A stretch of 64,000 nucleotides of DNA, taken from contig OY754977.1 of NCBI GenBank assembly GCA_963576475.1, positions 8,311,089-8,375,088 of the forward strand, read 5' to 3'. The notes under the pieces were generated by a model. It was not told the DNA's origin. It ran no database searches and saw only the letters and a program-made list of their open reading frames with translations. A program made the position numbers and the translations under genes. The number at the start of each line of letters is the position of its first letter. The stretch's first letter is position 1. Source of the DNA: Molanna angustata. Taxonomy: Eukaryota; Arthropoda; Insecta; Trichoptera; Molannidae. This document shows positions 21,891-32,872 of this stretch, in pieces.

Positions 21891-23337
21891 GATATACATG
21901 ACGCGATATACATGGATTTCGCTAAAGCCTTTGACAAGATTAACCACGACATTTTGTTATTAAAAATTTGGAACATCGGCATACGCGGTAATCTATATAG
22001 ATGGCTTGAATCTTATGTTAAGAATCGATCTCAAGCAGTTGCTGTGAGAGGGTTTACATCATGCTTTAGACCTACACCATCCGGAGTTCCTCAAGGATCT
22101 CATCTTGGACCTTTGCTCTTTCTTATATATATATATGTAAATGACATATCCACTTGTATTAAAAATTCCGAAATAATTCTATTTGCTGACGACACCAAAT
22201 TATTTAAAACTATTCGATCAACTCAAGACTGCCTACAACTACAAAATGACATTGACAATCTCACCGAATACTGCAAAAAAAACCATCTTTACCTTAACAC
22301 CGGAAAATGTTTCATTGTAACATTTAAAAGAATAAAAACTCCCATCGAATTCATTTACAAAATCAATGACTCCAATCTCTCCCGTAAATCCGAGGCAAAA
22401 GACCTGGGCGTAATTGTGGACGATAAGCTTAACTTTATTTCCCATATTAATAATGTTATTGGTAGAAGCTACAAGGGTTTAGGCTTTGTCCTAAGGGTGA
22501 CCAAACCAATTAAGAATATTGACTCTCTAAAAAATTTATTTAACGCATATGTTCGAAGTCACGTGGAATTCGCAACCACTGTATGGAATCCTCATTTTAA
22601 GTTGCACATAAATAACATAGAAAGAATCCAAAAAAAATTCATCAAACACCTCGATTTTATAACTAGGCGATTTGGTATCAGTTATGAGGAATCTTTAAAA
22701 CATCACCAAATGTTACCACTTAACAAAAGAAGGGGTATAACTGATATATGTTTCCTATATAAATTACTTAACAACCAAATAGATAGTCCGTATCTCTTAG
22801 GACAAATCCCATTCAACTGCCCCGCCAGACAAAACCGCCAGAACCTCCTCTTTTACACTAAATACACAAGAACAAACTATGCAAACAACACTTTTATTAA
22901 CCGCAGCTGCAATATGTACAATAACCTTAATCATAAGCCAGATATTTTTAACAATAGCCTACATTCATTAAAAAAACAACTATCATCAATATTATAATGA
23001 ATACTTTATGTACCAAATTGCACAATTTTTGGTATGTCCAATACTGTATTAATATGACAACTCACCTTTTCCTCCTCTCCTACCTTTCTTCATGTCCCAC
23101 CCTCGCTTCATAAAATACACACACACACACACACACACATACACACACATCACAATTGTACACTTACACCACACTTTTGTCTTTGACTTTGTACTGAATT
23201 GTCTTTATTATGTATATTAATCTGTGGAACAATGTAATTGGCTTACTTTCCTGATTGTTATTTTTTTATTAATGTAAAACATGTAACAGCTGTTTTGTTT
23301 CCCAAAATAAAATAAATAAATAAATAAAATAAATAAA
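21891..23337 (+). mobile_element. 5'-truncated LINE, 1.45 kb, flanked by taagcc
   Basis: The insertion begins gatatacatgacgc, contains the RT ORF at 21912-22997, a CA-rich 3' UTR with gtaattggctta and acagctgtt, and ends in repeated aaataaataaataa. taagcc occurs at both sides (21885-21890 and 23338-23343). The taa part may overlap the simple tail, leaving gcc as the secure duplication. It is the same clade as the LINE at 11.77 kb. Confidence 0.8.
21912..22997 (+). CDS. Reverse transcriptase fragment of a non-LTR retrotransposon
   Basis: A 361-codon open frame begins inside RT block A: MDFAKAFDKINHDIL (residues 1-15) includes the first catalytic Asp (D2). It continues with GVPQGSHLGPLLF (58-70), FADD (91-94, in place of YADD), LGVIVDDKLNF (about 166) and a C-terminal NRSCNMYNN. 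The codons before the ATG (DAIY) fit the family, so the Met is not a true start. At 72-78 the sequence IYIYVND is two residues longer than the usual LFLIYVND, encoded by a tatatatatat run. That suggests a six-base microsatellite expansion in a catalytic-domain loop. No endonuclease is present. Confidence 0.85.
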   Translation: MDFAKAFDKINHDILLLKIWNIGIRGNLYRWLESYVKNRSQAVAVRGFTSCFRPTPSGVPQGSHLGPLLFLIYIYVNDISTCIKNSEIILFADDTKLFKTIRSTQDCLQLQNDIDNLTEYCKKNHLYLNTGKCFIVTFKRIKTPIEFIYKINDSNLSRKSEAKDLGVIVDDKLNFISHINNVIGRSYKGLGFVLRVTKPIKNIDSLKNLFNAYVRSHVEFATTVWNPHFKLHINNIERIQKKFIKHLDFITRRFGISYEESLKHHQMLPLNKRRGITDICFLYKLLNNQIDSPYLLGQIPFNCPARQNRQNLLFYTKYTRTNYANNTFINRSCNMYNNLNHKPDIFNNSLHSLKKQLSSIL

Positions 23338-23345
23338 TAAGCCCA

Positions 23346-23369
23346 TAGAAAGCTATCTATCTCTTTTCT
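23346..23369 (-). repeat. Right arm of the split palindrome
   Basis: Exact reverse complement of 21863-21886. It lies directly after the LINE tail and duplicated gcc. Confidence 0.85.
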
Positions 23370-23647
23370 TCATACACAATAATATGAAATTCCACGCCAT
23401 CGACCTTAAGTTTGGCGTAGTATTTAGTATTTTGTTAGGAATGTCTCTGCAACGCAATTGCTAACTTAAGAATACTAAATACTCCAGTGAGGTTAGGAGT
23501 TAGTATTTAGGTACCTGGGACTGTGCATTCGGGTTTTAGTGTATTCTGTGATAATAATAACAATAATAGTATGCAATACATTTTTGCTACATATTTTTTT
23601 AATAGATTCAAGGTTTAACACAAAGTATAAACTCAGAGTAAACTCAT

Positions 23648-23712
23648 AGATGGGTGGTGGAAGAGCGGTTAGCTTACTGGGTTAGTAATCTAGTGGTCGC
23701 GAATCCTGCGAT
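23648..23712 (+). repeat. SINE-A head fragment
   Basis: gatgggtggtggaagagcgg ... agtaatctagtggtcgcg keeps the A-box side of the tRNA-like head, but the B box is partly deleted (gcgaatcctgc). It sits between two MITE-C copies. Confidence 0.55.
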
Positions 23713-23732
23713 GCAGTTTGGTGTCTTGCTCA

Positions 23733-24087
23733 TCCCCTATTAATCGCTGAATACTCTATAGTATTTGATTTGACAAAATTACCAAATAAACATTTGACGA
23801 AGTCGCTAAAATCATCAGTCATCGAAACCATCTTGTATTTTAGTATTGAACCTTAACACAAACCGTACCGATCAACCATACTTTTTGACAGATCGCAAAT
23901 GCTAGTTTACGCCAACGCGCATGCGCTAGGTATTTAGATATGTCGCTGCAATGCGATTCTCATACAAAAACTTCGTAGCATCATCAAGTTAGGAAGTCAC
24001 GTGATCTCCTAACTTAAGTGAGCGACTGTGCAATGAAAACATGGTTAGTATTTAAAATTTAGTATTTAGGTCGGACTCTGCATTCGG
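23733..24087 (+). mobile_element. MITE-C copy D, right half only
   Basis: It matches copy B from about 7350 (atcgctgaatactct) to the right terminus cattcgg at 24087. It lies in opposite orientation to copy C, so the 21.4-24.1 kb block is bounded on both sides by the same ggtccgaatgcagagtcc terminus, inverted. Confidence 0.75.
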
Positions 24088-24095
24088 ACCTAAAT

Positions 24096-24300
24096 GTTCT
24101 ACTCCGAATCCTGAGTTTATCCATATACATAACATAGTATATGCTGAGAACTTCGATGCCTCGAAGTTGGTGTTGTGTTTTTTAACTTCAAATTTAAAAA
24201 AATATAAAAATATTGACCTGACCATACAAATCGCGGATCTTGGCTTAAAAACTGTCGATATGATAAGTTTTGAACAAATCGACAGTTAAATTACTAGTTT
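24096..24300 (+). repeat. Family F repeat copy
   Basis: gttctactccgaatcctgag, ctcgaagttggtgttgtg and gaacaaatcgacagtta match the 14.75-14.95 kb copy in order. It directly abuts MITE-C. Confidence 0.6.
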
Positions 24301-25754
24301 TCAAATCAATATTATTATTAATTTATTTTTCGTTTACAACCCCACTGAAATTATACTTATTGGAATTTAATTTGAGAACTCCTGTTCTTTTTTGTGATTT
24401 CGTTGTGAAATCTTCCATCGCTAATCAAGGGGGAGTGATTATGGACATTTATTTCATTTCGTTGAATTCTAAAATAAGTCTCAAGTATCGTTTGAGTTCG
24501 CAAAAAAACAGTCTCAAAGTACAGAGCGCCCAGCAGCTAAACTTTTCGATACAACTTAGTAAACTATGACAAAAAATAAATATCAGCCATTTTTCACATA
24601 TACATTTTTTTTCTCTTTGTGCCCAGACTCGAGACGATTTTAGGCTAAGTAATATTTCCAAAAATCTATTAAAGAAATGAAAACTTTACGAAACTTTTCA
24701 ACTTTCCAGAGCATTATTGTTATAGCTCGTATTATTTATTATTAACGATAATGCAGACTATTTTCGAGTTAAGTATGTTATAAGTCCCCTCCCCCACCCC
24801 CTGAATACAATAAAATTTATTTAGAAAACTATGTATTGAAACTTTTAGAGTTTTCTTTTCATACGTCAAAATAAAAAAGTAATAATAAATTTTAAAGAGC
24901 GCATAATTTATAGTTTGGTAGCTGAGCAGTAGAGCGTCAGTCTAGCAATCTAATGAAGCTGGGTTCGAACCTCTGCCGATTTCGTGGACTTGGATACAAG
25001 ATACAAGGTAGGTACAAGATATTGCTCATTTTAGGGGACATAATACAATATCAAAATCATACAACTGAACTATTTTACTATAGTAATGAAGACTACGTAA
25101 TTCAAAAAATACCTGATAAGGAAAAAAATTAACTGGGTGTTAATTTTTTAGACAAACCCTATATATTTAAAAAAAATCGGCGCTCGTTAGCATGTAACGT
25201 CCAAGTAACGAGTATTCCTCAAGTATAGACTTTTTTAATGTTGGTATGGTATTGGCTTTTGTAAGAGGGAGATGCACAGAACCATTTTTAATAACATGTA
25301 ACTTTTTTAATTATTGTCTTATTCTTTGCTTTCATTGTATTATTTTTTATGTCATTTATTTCTATTTTTTGTCGGTGTATTTTCATTTGTGTATTTATAT
25401 TACTACCATATTTTTAACTTGTTATGTTTTGCTGTTTTGTTTTTGCTTTATTATTAATTTTAACTTGCCTTTGTTTTTTATTTTTTGTTTGTATTATTTT
25501 ATTTTGTTGTTTTTTTTGTGATTATGGCAATGCACATGTTTATTTTTTTTTCTTGTTTAACATTTTTTTGTAAATGCTCTAATGAGCGTAGAACTTAGTA
25601 AATAAATAAATAAATATCAATTGAAACCAGGTTTAAGGCCCTGTAGATGCTTGATTTTCCGGTTCTCCAATAAATATATACCTATTCTAACTTCGTCTCT
25701 ATTGAGATATAAAGTTTGTGAAAATATATCAATGACTCCCAGCAATGAAAAATT
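24301..25754. other. No intact gene; tRNA-like scrap and LINE tail
   Basis: 24910-24985 has a tRNA-like arrangement (agctgagcagtagagcgtc, gctgggttcgaacctctgcc), probably a SINE head. 25560-25616 ends in aataaataaataaata, a LINE-like tail. 25625-25712 repeats the short module seen at 2.73 and 39.57 kb. The 91-codon T-rich frame at 25246-25521 is compositional. Confidence 0.4.
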
Positions 25755-25967
25755 CCAATGTTTGCGTATATAAATGCGACCTTAAATATTCGATATAACT
25801 ATTATGTAATAGTAATAAAGACTACAAACTTCAATATACCTCAACGTTTGCGTATATAAATGCGACCTTAAATATTCGATAGAACTATTATGTAATAGTA
25901 ATAAAGACTACAAACTTCAATATACCCCAACGTTTGCGTATATAAATGCGACCTTAAATATTCGATA
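25755..25967 (+). repeat. 86-bp satellite, left part (about 2.5 units)
   Basis: The units contain caacgtttgcg, tatataaatgcgac, cttaaatattcgata and aactattatgtaatagt. The first partial unit is slightly diverged (ccaatgtttgcg). The run ends at cgata, where the 2.5-kb insertion begins. Confidence 0.9.
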
Positions 25968-26099
25968 CTAGCTTTTATGTCCCGCCGTTGGCCAAGAATG
26001 TAAAATTGTGAAGGAAAAAGCAATCGTTTTTATAATATTGTCACCCAATTATTTTGCAAAAGACTATGAAAAGTGGTTTGAAATATGATTGAATTTGAT

Positions 26100-26800
26100 T
26101 GTAAAATGTTCAAGTGATGGCCACAACCCATTATTTTTTATATATTGCTATAAAGTGTGAATGAAGTATAATATACAATTTCTTCACTATTCGAAATGGT
26201 TTTAAATATGACTGTTTATCAACATTGTAAAGAGATTGGTTTGGCCACAACCCCCATTTTTAAATATTATCATCGAAAACAAATTGTAATATGTACTTAC
26301 CTATTGAATATTTAGTAATTTTGGATGTTGGGATGTGGTTAAAATTTGATTAAACAAATGTACTGAAAAGATCCAGTGTTGGTCACATCCCATTCGTTTT
26401 ATATTTTTTCATCAAGTGTGCATTATATTTTTGCACAATTAGACTGATGAACTTAAAATTGACACAAAAGTCTACATTAACGAAGAAGAAGAAGACTTAA
26501 ACTATGGTAAATAATTTGAATATAAACGTTGTGAAGAATTCAGTAATGGCCACAGCTCCCTTTCTTTAAATATTGTCAACGAAATCAAATATATTATGTA
26601 GGTGTTAAAAATTATTTAAAATAGGATGATATAAATGGTTTAAATTTGATTAAACAAAAGTATTGAAAAGATTCTAGTGCAGGTTACATCTTCACATCCC
26701 ACATCCCATTCGTTTTTACATATGTATTTTCATCAAGTGTGCATATCGTTAATAATATTTCTGCACAATAGACTATTAGACTTAAAACGAACCCAAAAGT
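26100..26800 (+). repeat. Degenerate tandem repeats, about 125-165 bp spacing
   Basis: A ggccacaaccc-like core recurs at about 26119, 26243, 26381, 26548 and 26691. The segment from 26336 (aaaatttgattaaacaaa ... catcaagtgtgcat) is duplicated at about 26638 with a 13-bp insertion. The region continues into 70-80-bp repeats containing ggaaatagtttgta. Confidence 0.6.
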
Positions 26801-27052
26801 CTAAATAAAAAAGAGAAGAATAAGTATAAGACTATAAGAAATAGTTTGTTTAAAAAATCCCAATGGTCTACATAAAATAAGAAAAAAAACATAAAATAGA
26901 AGAATTAGACTATTGGAAATAGATTGTATAAAAACTGAGCAAAAGGTCTTCATAAAAGAAGAAGATTAATCTATAGGAAATAGTTTGTATTAAAACTGTC
27001 CTTAAAGGTCTACATAAAATTAAGAAGAAAAATAATTAGACTCCAGGAGCCG

Positions 27053-27240
27053 TCGCTTCAGACCCTTCAGTACCTCCCGTCCCATCAGGCCCTTCAGTAC
27101 ATCCCGTCCCTTCAATCCCTCATCACGTCCCTTCCAATCAGGCCCTTCAGTACCTCCCGTCCCTTCAGGCCCTTTAATACCTCCCGTCCCTTCAGGCCCT
27201 TTAGTGCCTCCCTTCCCTTCAATTACATCCCGTCCCTTCA
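27053..27240 (+). repeat. 27-bp minisatellite
   Basis: The unit ggcccttcagtacctcccgt-cccttca is repeated about seven times with variation (catcagg, ttcaatcc). Because the period is nine codons, the minus strand gives a Gly-rich collagen-like frame (GTGGIKGPEG), which I regard as a by-product. Confidence 0.85.
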
Positions 27241-27530
27241 TTCGGGTAAGAAAAGTTTAAAACCAGAAACCATCCTGGAAGAACCGCGAAGAGATGTAAG
27301 CACCGTCTTCTTTTCCCAGGATACTCCACCTTTATAGGTAAAATGACCAAATACACGATGAAGAAGAAGAAGTAAAAAGTTTAAATCCAGAAACCGTCCT
27401 GGAAGACCTGCGAAGAGATGGAGGGACAGTCGGACCTTCTTTTCCCAGGATATTCCGCTTTCATTGGTAAAATGACCAAATACACGAAGAAGAAGAAGAA
27501 TAAGAAAAAAGTTTAAATCCAGAAACCACC
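27241..27530 (+). pseudogene. Duplicated RTE-like C-terminal scraps
   Basis: The segment aatccagaaaccgtcctgga ... cgaagagatggagggacagt reads RPGRPAKRWRDSRT, the GRPxxRW block near the end of RTE proteins. It occurs at about 27258-27370 and again at 27380-27500, with a third start at about 27512, each followed by gaagaagaag. This is a local tandem duplication of a dead LINE end. Confidence 0.6.
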
Positions 27531-28517
27531 TCGGGCACACGCTCGACAATTCGCCAAAGTTTCATTGTAATCGGACATACGGTTTAGGAGCACATCGCTT
27601 GCATACATTCATACATTCATAAATAAATAAATAAAATAATTTTCCGATAGGAAATCAGTATATTGTTGATTTGTAAGTAAATAATAATAGGTAGGTACCT
27701 ACCTACAACAATGTTCTAAATAAATTCGATTCATAACAAATTTTATTTGAATATCAGAATCTTTCCGTTACCATAGTAACCATTCCAATACGTAAAAAAT
27801 ATCAAATGGTTTGAGACATTTTTTGAATATGTAGGTACCTACATACATTGGTTTGTTCGATGCCATAAAAATGAAAATTGTCAGAAAAATCAAATATTAT
27901 TTACAAATTATGCAATTTTATTATGCCTATATCTTTACTAATAATAAACACATTTTTACAATATATGTCTTAAAACTTGCTGTAATGTCTTGTGTTTCAT
28001 TTTATTATTTCATAATTACATTTAATTCAAAGGTTTATTATTTTCAAGAACATATTCATTCGGTAGGAAAATGAAATATTGTATGAAAAGATATTAAAAT
28101 GGCGGCGTTCATGTACAAAACGCTTACATTAAAAATAAGTTAAACATTATAATTATACAAAATATTCACCATGTTTTTCACTCAAACGCTAAGTTATACT
28201 TGAAAATATATTTTTTTCGTGTAAATACGTACTTCTAACTTTTAAACTAACAGATATTTGCGTGCAAAATGTACACTTTCTTGACAGATACGACTTGGAA
28301 AATTTTGTATGAAAAAAATAATTATTGAAATATTTTTAAAATTCAGCATTTTTATCGCATTATTTTTAGCGTGACACTGCATCAGGTATACAGGTACACG
28401 TTCGCACATAAATTAGATTTTTAGATGCTCTTGGTTTTTCAGAAGGCGTGAGACAAACACACACACACACACATACACACACACAAACACTAACATTTTG
28501 ATTGCTTTATTACTTTA

Positions 28518-29931
28518 GATAACTATTATGTAATAGTAATAAAGACTACAAACTTCAATATACCCCAACGTTTGCGTATGTAAATGCGACCTTCAATATT
28601 CGATAGAACTATTATGTAATAGTAATAAAGACTACAAACTTCAATATACCCCAACGTTTGCGTATGTAAATGCGACCTTAAATATTCGATAGAACTATTA
28701 TGTAATAGTAATAAAGACTACAAACTTCAATATACCCCAACGTTTGCGTATGTAAATGCGACCTTAAATATTCGATAGAACTATTATGTAATAGTAATAA
28801 AGACTACAATCTTCAATATACCCCAACGTTTGCGTATATAAATGCGACCTTAAATATTCGATAGAACTATTATGTAATAGTAATAAAGACTACAAACTTC
28901 AATATACCCCAACGTTTGCGTATATAAATACGACCTTAAATATTCGATATAACTATTATGTAATAGTAATAAAGACTACAAACTTCAATATACCCCAACG
29001 TTTGCGTATGTAAATGCGACCTTAAATATTCGATAGAACTATTATGTAATAGTAATAAAGACTACAAACTTCAATATACCCCAACGTTTGCGTATATAAA
29101 TGCGACCTTAAATATTCGATAGAACTATTATGTAATAGTAATAAAGACTACAAACTTCAATATACCCCAACGTTTGCGTATATAAATGCGACCTTAAATA
29201 TTCGATATAACTATTATGTAATAGTAATAAAGACTACAAACTTCAATATACCCCAACGTTTGCGTATGTAAATGCGACCTTAAATATTCGATAGAACTAT
29301 TATGTAATAGTAATAAAGACTACAAACTTCAATATACCCCAACGTTTGCGTATATAAATGCGACCTTAAATATTCGATATAACTATTATGTTATAGTAAT
29401 AAAGACTACAAACTTCAATACACCCCAACGTTTGCGTATATAAATGCGACCTTAAATATTCGATATAACTATTATGTAATAGTAATAAAGACTACAAACT
29501 TCAATATACCCCAACGTTTGCGTATATAAATGCGACCTTAAATATTCGATATAACTATTATGTAATAGTAATAAAGACTACAAACTTCAATACACCCCAA
29601 CGTTTGCGTATATAAATGCGACCTTAAATATTCGATATAACTATTATGTAATAGTAATAAAGACTACAAACTTCAATATACCCCAACGTTTGCGTATATA
29701 AATGCGACCTTAAATATTCGATAGAACTATTATGTAATAGTAATAAAGACTACAAACTTCAATATACCCCAACGTTTGCGTATATAAATGCGACCTTAAA
29801 TATTCGATAGAACTATTATGTAATAGTTATATAGACTACAAACTTCAATATACCCCAACGTTTGCGTATATAAATGCGACCTTATATATTCGATAGAACT
29901 ATTATGACTACAAACTTCAAAGTACCCCATT
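28518..29931 (+). repeat. 86-bp satellite, main array (16 full units plus a broken one)
   Basis: Units begin at 28521 (aactattatg) and the seventeenth begins at 29897, exactly 16 x 86 bases later, so no indels occurred in 16 units. Each holds the palindrome actatta-tg-taatagt, tatataaatgcg and cttaaatattcg. Variant positions (gtatA/Gtaaa and cgataT/G) form a repeating three-unit pattern in units 3-5 and 6-8, and tacacccc variants alternate in units 11-13. The last unit lacks 14 bases. Confidence 0.95.
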
Positions 29932-32200
29932 TAAGGGAAAAAATAAACCGAAATATTTAATCATATTTGCTCATAAAATCATAGTAGTTGGGAATGAAAA
30001 TATTCCACAAGTAGGTATATCAAATGAGAATAAAAAGTTATTTCATCCTAAAAATAGTAAAAAATATTACTAAACGGATTATGAATTGTCGCATTTGTGC
30101 TCCAAGCCAGCTTAGCGAGTAGGTATCATGAGCAAAACAATTTATCTCATCTCCTTACAGCTTCCTTGCTCTACTGTCTTCTCGTGATGATTCGTTTATC
30201 TCTTTGATATGCAGCACGTTACTGCAGCTGTAAGACAGACGGGGAATATTCAGCAATCGTTCGACTGTCGAGAACGGAACCTTTCATTCGATACTATCAA
30301 GTAACATAATCGAAATTGAGTAATTCAAAAATAAGAATTGTATAATAGGAAATATTATGAACTTATTCTTCTTCTTCTTCCAAGCCATGTGTATTTTCTA
30401 TTTTTTTAATAAATAAATAAAAAATATAGTCAATTTTGTTTATCATCTATGTCGCTCAATCAAATGCATTTTTAACCGCAATATACACTTCCTGTAAAAA
30501 GAACAGGTTTCCAAAACCTACAAGAAGATATAAATTTTTATTGGAAAAATAAATCTAAGAGTTCCTAAACGATTTACCAGAAATAATGATCTCTTCAGTA
30601 TTCCGGCAGTACGTAATAATTACACAAAAAAATTGTTTATCACAAGAGATTGCTCTTAATAAACGTAATAAACTTACTTATAATGTATGTGTGTGTATGC
30701 GTTTGTATGTAATGTCAATATGTAATTATTATGATAAATCGTTATGGCGAACTCGAGTTCTCATCATGGTGGCATGTAGTAATGTTGTAATATTGTTAAT
30801 CTTCCCTTTTAATCCTCTCCTAGATCCTTTTGATTCAGATGCAGATTATCCTAATGGTTTGAAGATAGGTACATATAATTTGTTTTCCTTCTTTGTTATC
30901 TAGTTGATTGGAAGGAATTGTCAAATAGCAATGTGCCCGCCAGTATTTAATATATATCTATAATCATTTGATTTCTGTCCTGGTGTCTCAGATTCTACTC
31001 CGTACACATGAGAATTTTAGTAAAAAAAAATTACGCAATTTTTGATTTTCGGGGCTGAAAACGCCTGGGCATTGATATAAATTACGATTTAGTATTGAAC
31101 TTACCACTTTCGCAGTGGGAAATCAAGAGACCATACAAGCAACAAATAATTAAAAAAAAATTGAGGACACTCTTTTCAAAGTTGTCTTTGCGTTGAAATA
31201 TAATTTCAGTTCTACCAAAATATCAAATTCGTGAATTGTCATCAGGGATTCACAAATTCTGATAGTTTCGGAGCTCTAACTGGTCGAGAAGTTAGTTAAA
31301 AATCGATTACAAAATTTCAGTACGGACATACATGTGGAAGTCAATCAAAAGAGTGTAAAAATCATGTTTATTTATTTCAAGGAAGCTTACAGTTTATTTA
31401 AGGAAGTTCACAGCTCATTTACAGTTTGATAGTACGCCATTACGTATAACCTATTTATACTTGATATAGTTAGAGAGCCAATACAAGCATTTCATCAATA
31501 CAGCAATAGAAAATTATAATAAGAGTTAACAAAATATAAATTCATACACACATACATGAGGTATGGGAGGGATACGAGATTAGGAGTCTAAGATAGAGGG
31601 ATATTATTTGCGTACCACTTTCAGAGTTTCGTTTCAAAACGTATCATATATTTGGTTGAAAATCTCTCTCTACCTCGGATGAATATAATGTAAGGCATGT
31701 CCATTTTCGACTATCGAGTTGGCATTGAATAATTCTCAAGAAGACAATATTCAGTTGCATTAGAATGAAGTGCATGAAAGGCACAGGGGGTCTCTGAGAG
31801 ACTTCATTCATTTCCCTCGGGCCAAAGTGGAGATTTAAATCTCATAGAAACCTCCTCCTCTTACAGTTGTTGCTGTGAACAATTTACATTGCTAATAACA
31901 AAAGTAACCACGACTTTCCCCATCGTATGACTATCAACTTGGTTAAACTGTAATCCCTATTACCACCAAATATACGTAATTGCTCCTTTAATATATGATA
32001 ATATAAATATTATATCAATAATATCATACTGAATAGTTGGATGAAATATGTAGCCATATTATGGCAAAAAAATCGCGACTTGCGCAGGGTGCAATGAAGC
32101 GTTTATTTTAATTATTATTAAAGTGCATTAACTTGAGCAGATTAACATAGACAATTATTGTTAATTTCTATTGAATGATTTTTTTTACACAACACTAAAT
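29932..32200. other. No gene recognised
   Basis: AT-rich sequence. A tcttcttcttcttcc run near 30364 resembles the reverse of an RTE-type tail. The 105-codon frame at 30586-30903 has no known domain and contains low-complexity sequence. No repeat is shared with the rest of the window by eye. Confidence 0.35.
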
Positions 32201-32214
32201 TTTTGAATGATAGT

Positions 32215-32482
32215 TTGCGGTGAGGCAATGGTTTTGAATAGTCCTTCCACTCTTTGCCTATTAAGAGCCAGTTAATTGAAAATACAACAGGCAACAATAA
32301 CATCTCACATAGTTCAGCAATGAGGATCACCGCCCATTCTGAATGTTGCGCCTTTTTAGGTGAGACGAGACGAAAGTGGTGGAATACACTCATGTGTCTT
32401 GATACCTTTTATTAGGTAATGCACACCCGAACACCTATCGCTGGTTACCCCACATTGTGGGATATGTCGTGATGGTATGAAT
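32215..32482 (-). repeat. SINE-C copy, minus strand
   Basis: On the minus strand it reads catcacgacatatcccac, aatgtggggtaaccagcg, then tcgtctcacctaaaaagg, gaatgggcggtgatcctcat, tgctgaactatgtgagatg and ttgcctgttgtattttcaat. This is the most complete match to the 37.65-kb copy. Confidence 0.65.
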
Positions 32483-32691
32483 AAATGAATGAATACTTAC
32501 ATTATTATACTTTCCATTCAGAATTTAAATCATTCTTTCCATGTTTATTCATTTTCAAAGAATTAGGAATTAGGATATAATCAAAAAAATAAGAATAAGA
32601 TAATCTAATATATTTTATTTGACGTATTATTTAGAAACAAGAGTGTGTCTAAATGTAATATTTGATATACCTACATAATGTAGTAAAATGG

Positions 32692-32872
32692 GTCGATGGC
32701 AGAGTGATTAGCGCGCTGGGCTAGTAATCCAGTGGTCGCGAGTTCGAATCCTGCCTCGACCGATTTCGTTCACCTATAGCACAAGAATTTATTTGCTTAT
32801 TTTAAGGAACGTAGGAAGATGTATATGTACTTGTTTAACAAGGACATATTCATTTTTTATTAAAAAAAATGT
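32692..32872 (+). repeat. SINE-A copy, best preserved
   Basis: The tRNA-like head has an A box (gcagagtgattagcgcgc) and a B box (gcgagttcgaatcctgcc), then ccgatttcgttcacctatag, a body with ggaacgtaggaagatgtata, and the tail acaaggacatattca plus an A-rich end. It could retain pol III promoter function, but the flanking A/T tail marks it as a retroposon and not a tRNA gene. Confidence 0.8.

Larger units (their letters stand above)
21414..23532 (-). mobile_element. MITE-C copy C, split by a LINE
   Basis: 21414-21862 is the reverse complement of the right half of copy B (starting ccgaatgcagagtcctacc), and 23370-23532 is the reverse complement of its left half (ending ctgtgcattcgg). Together they make a nearly complete MITE-C on the minus strand, interrupted by the LINE at 21891-23337 and a palindrome at the junctions. 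Confidence 0.75.
25968..28517 (+). mobile_element. 2.5-kb composite insertion inside the satellite array
   Basis: It starts ctagcttttatgtcccgccg and ends cacacaaacactaacatttt then gctttattacttta. The satellite sequence resumes in phase at 28521 with gata at both junctions (25964-25967, 28518-28521, one base ambiguous). The ends resemble the common insect ctagcttttattcccgcg repeat with its (ca/ga)n block. Inside are degenerate tandem blocks around ggccacaaccc (26119-26700), 70-80-bp repeats (26800-27030), a 27-bp minisatellite, RTE tails and an attgtaatcgg block near 27565. Confidence 0.6.

Noticed and set aside
24910..24985. Second tRNA gene candidate
   Set aside because: B box is present but the acceptor and anticodon stems do not pair well; it is more likely a SINE head.
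25246..25521. 91-codon hydrophobic frame suggesting a membrane protein
   Set aside because: Extremely T-rich DNA gives Phe/Leu/Tyr codons by composition; no other support.
27020..27241. Collagen-like Gly-x-Pro repeats on the minus strand
   Set aside because: Caused by a 27-bp minisatellite with a nine-codon period; no signal peptide, splice context or flanking coding sequence.
28518..29931. CRISPR array
   Set aside because: The units are uniform 86-bp repeats without variable spacers, in a eukaryotic context.
30586..30903. 105-codon plus-strand frame
   Set aside because: No recognisable domain, low-complexity start and no repeat or conservation evidence.
32692..32770. Functional tRNA gene
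   Set aside because: It has A and B boxes but is the head of a repeated SINE with a conserved body and A-rich tail; the cloverleaf is not convincing.
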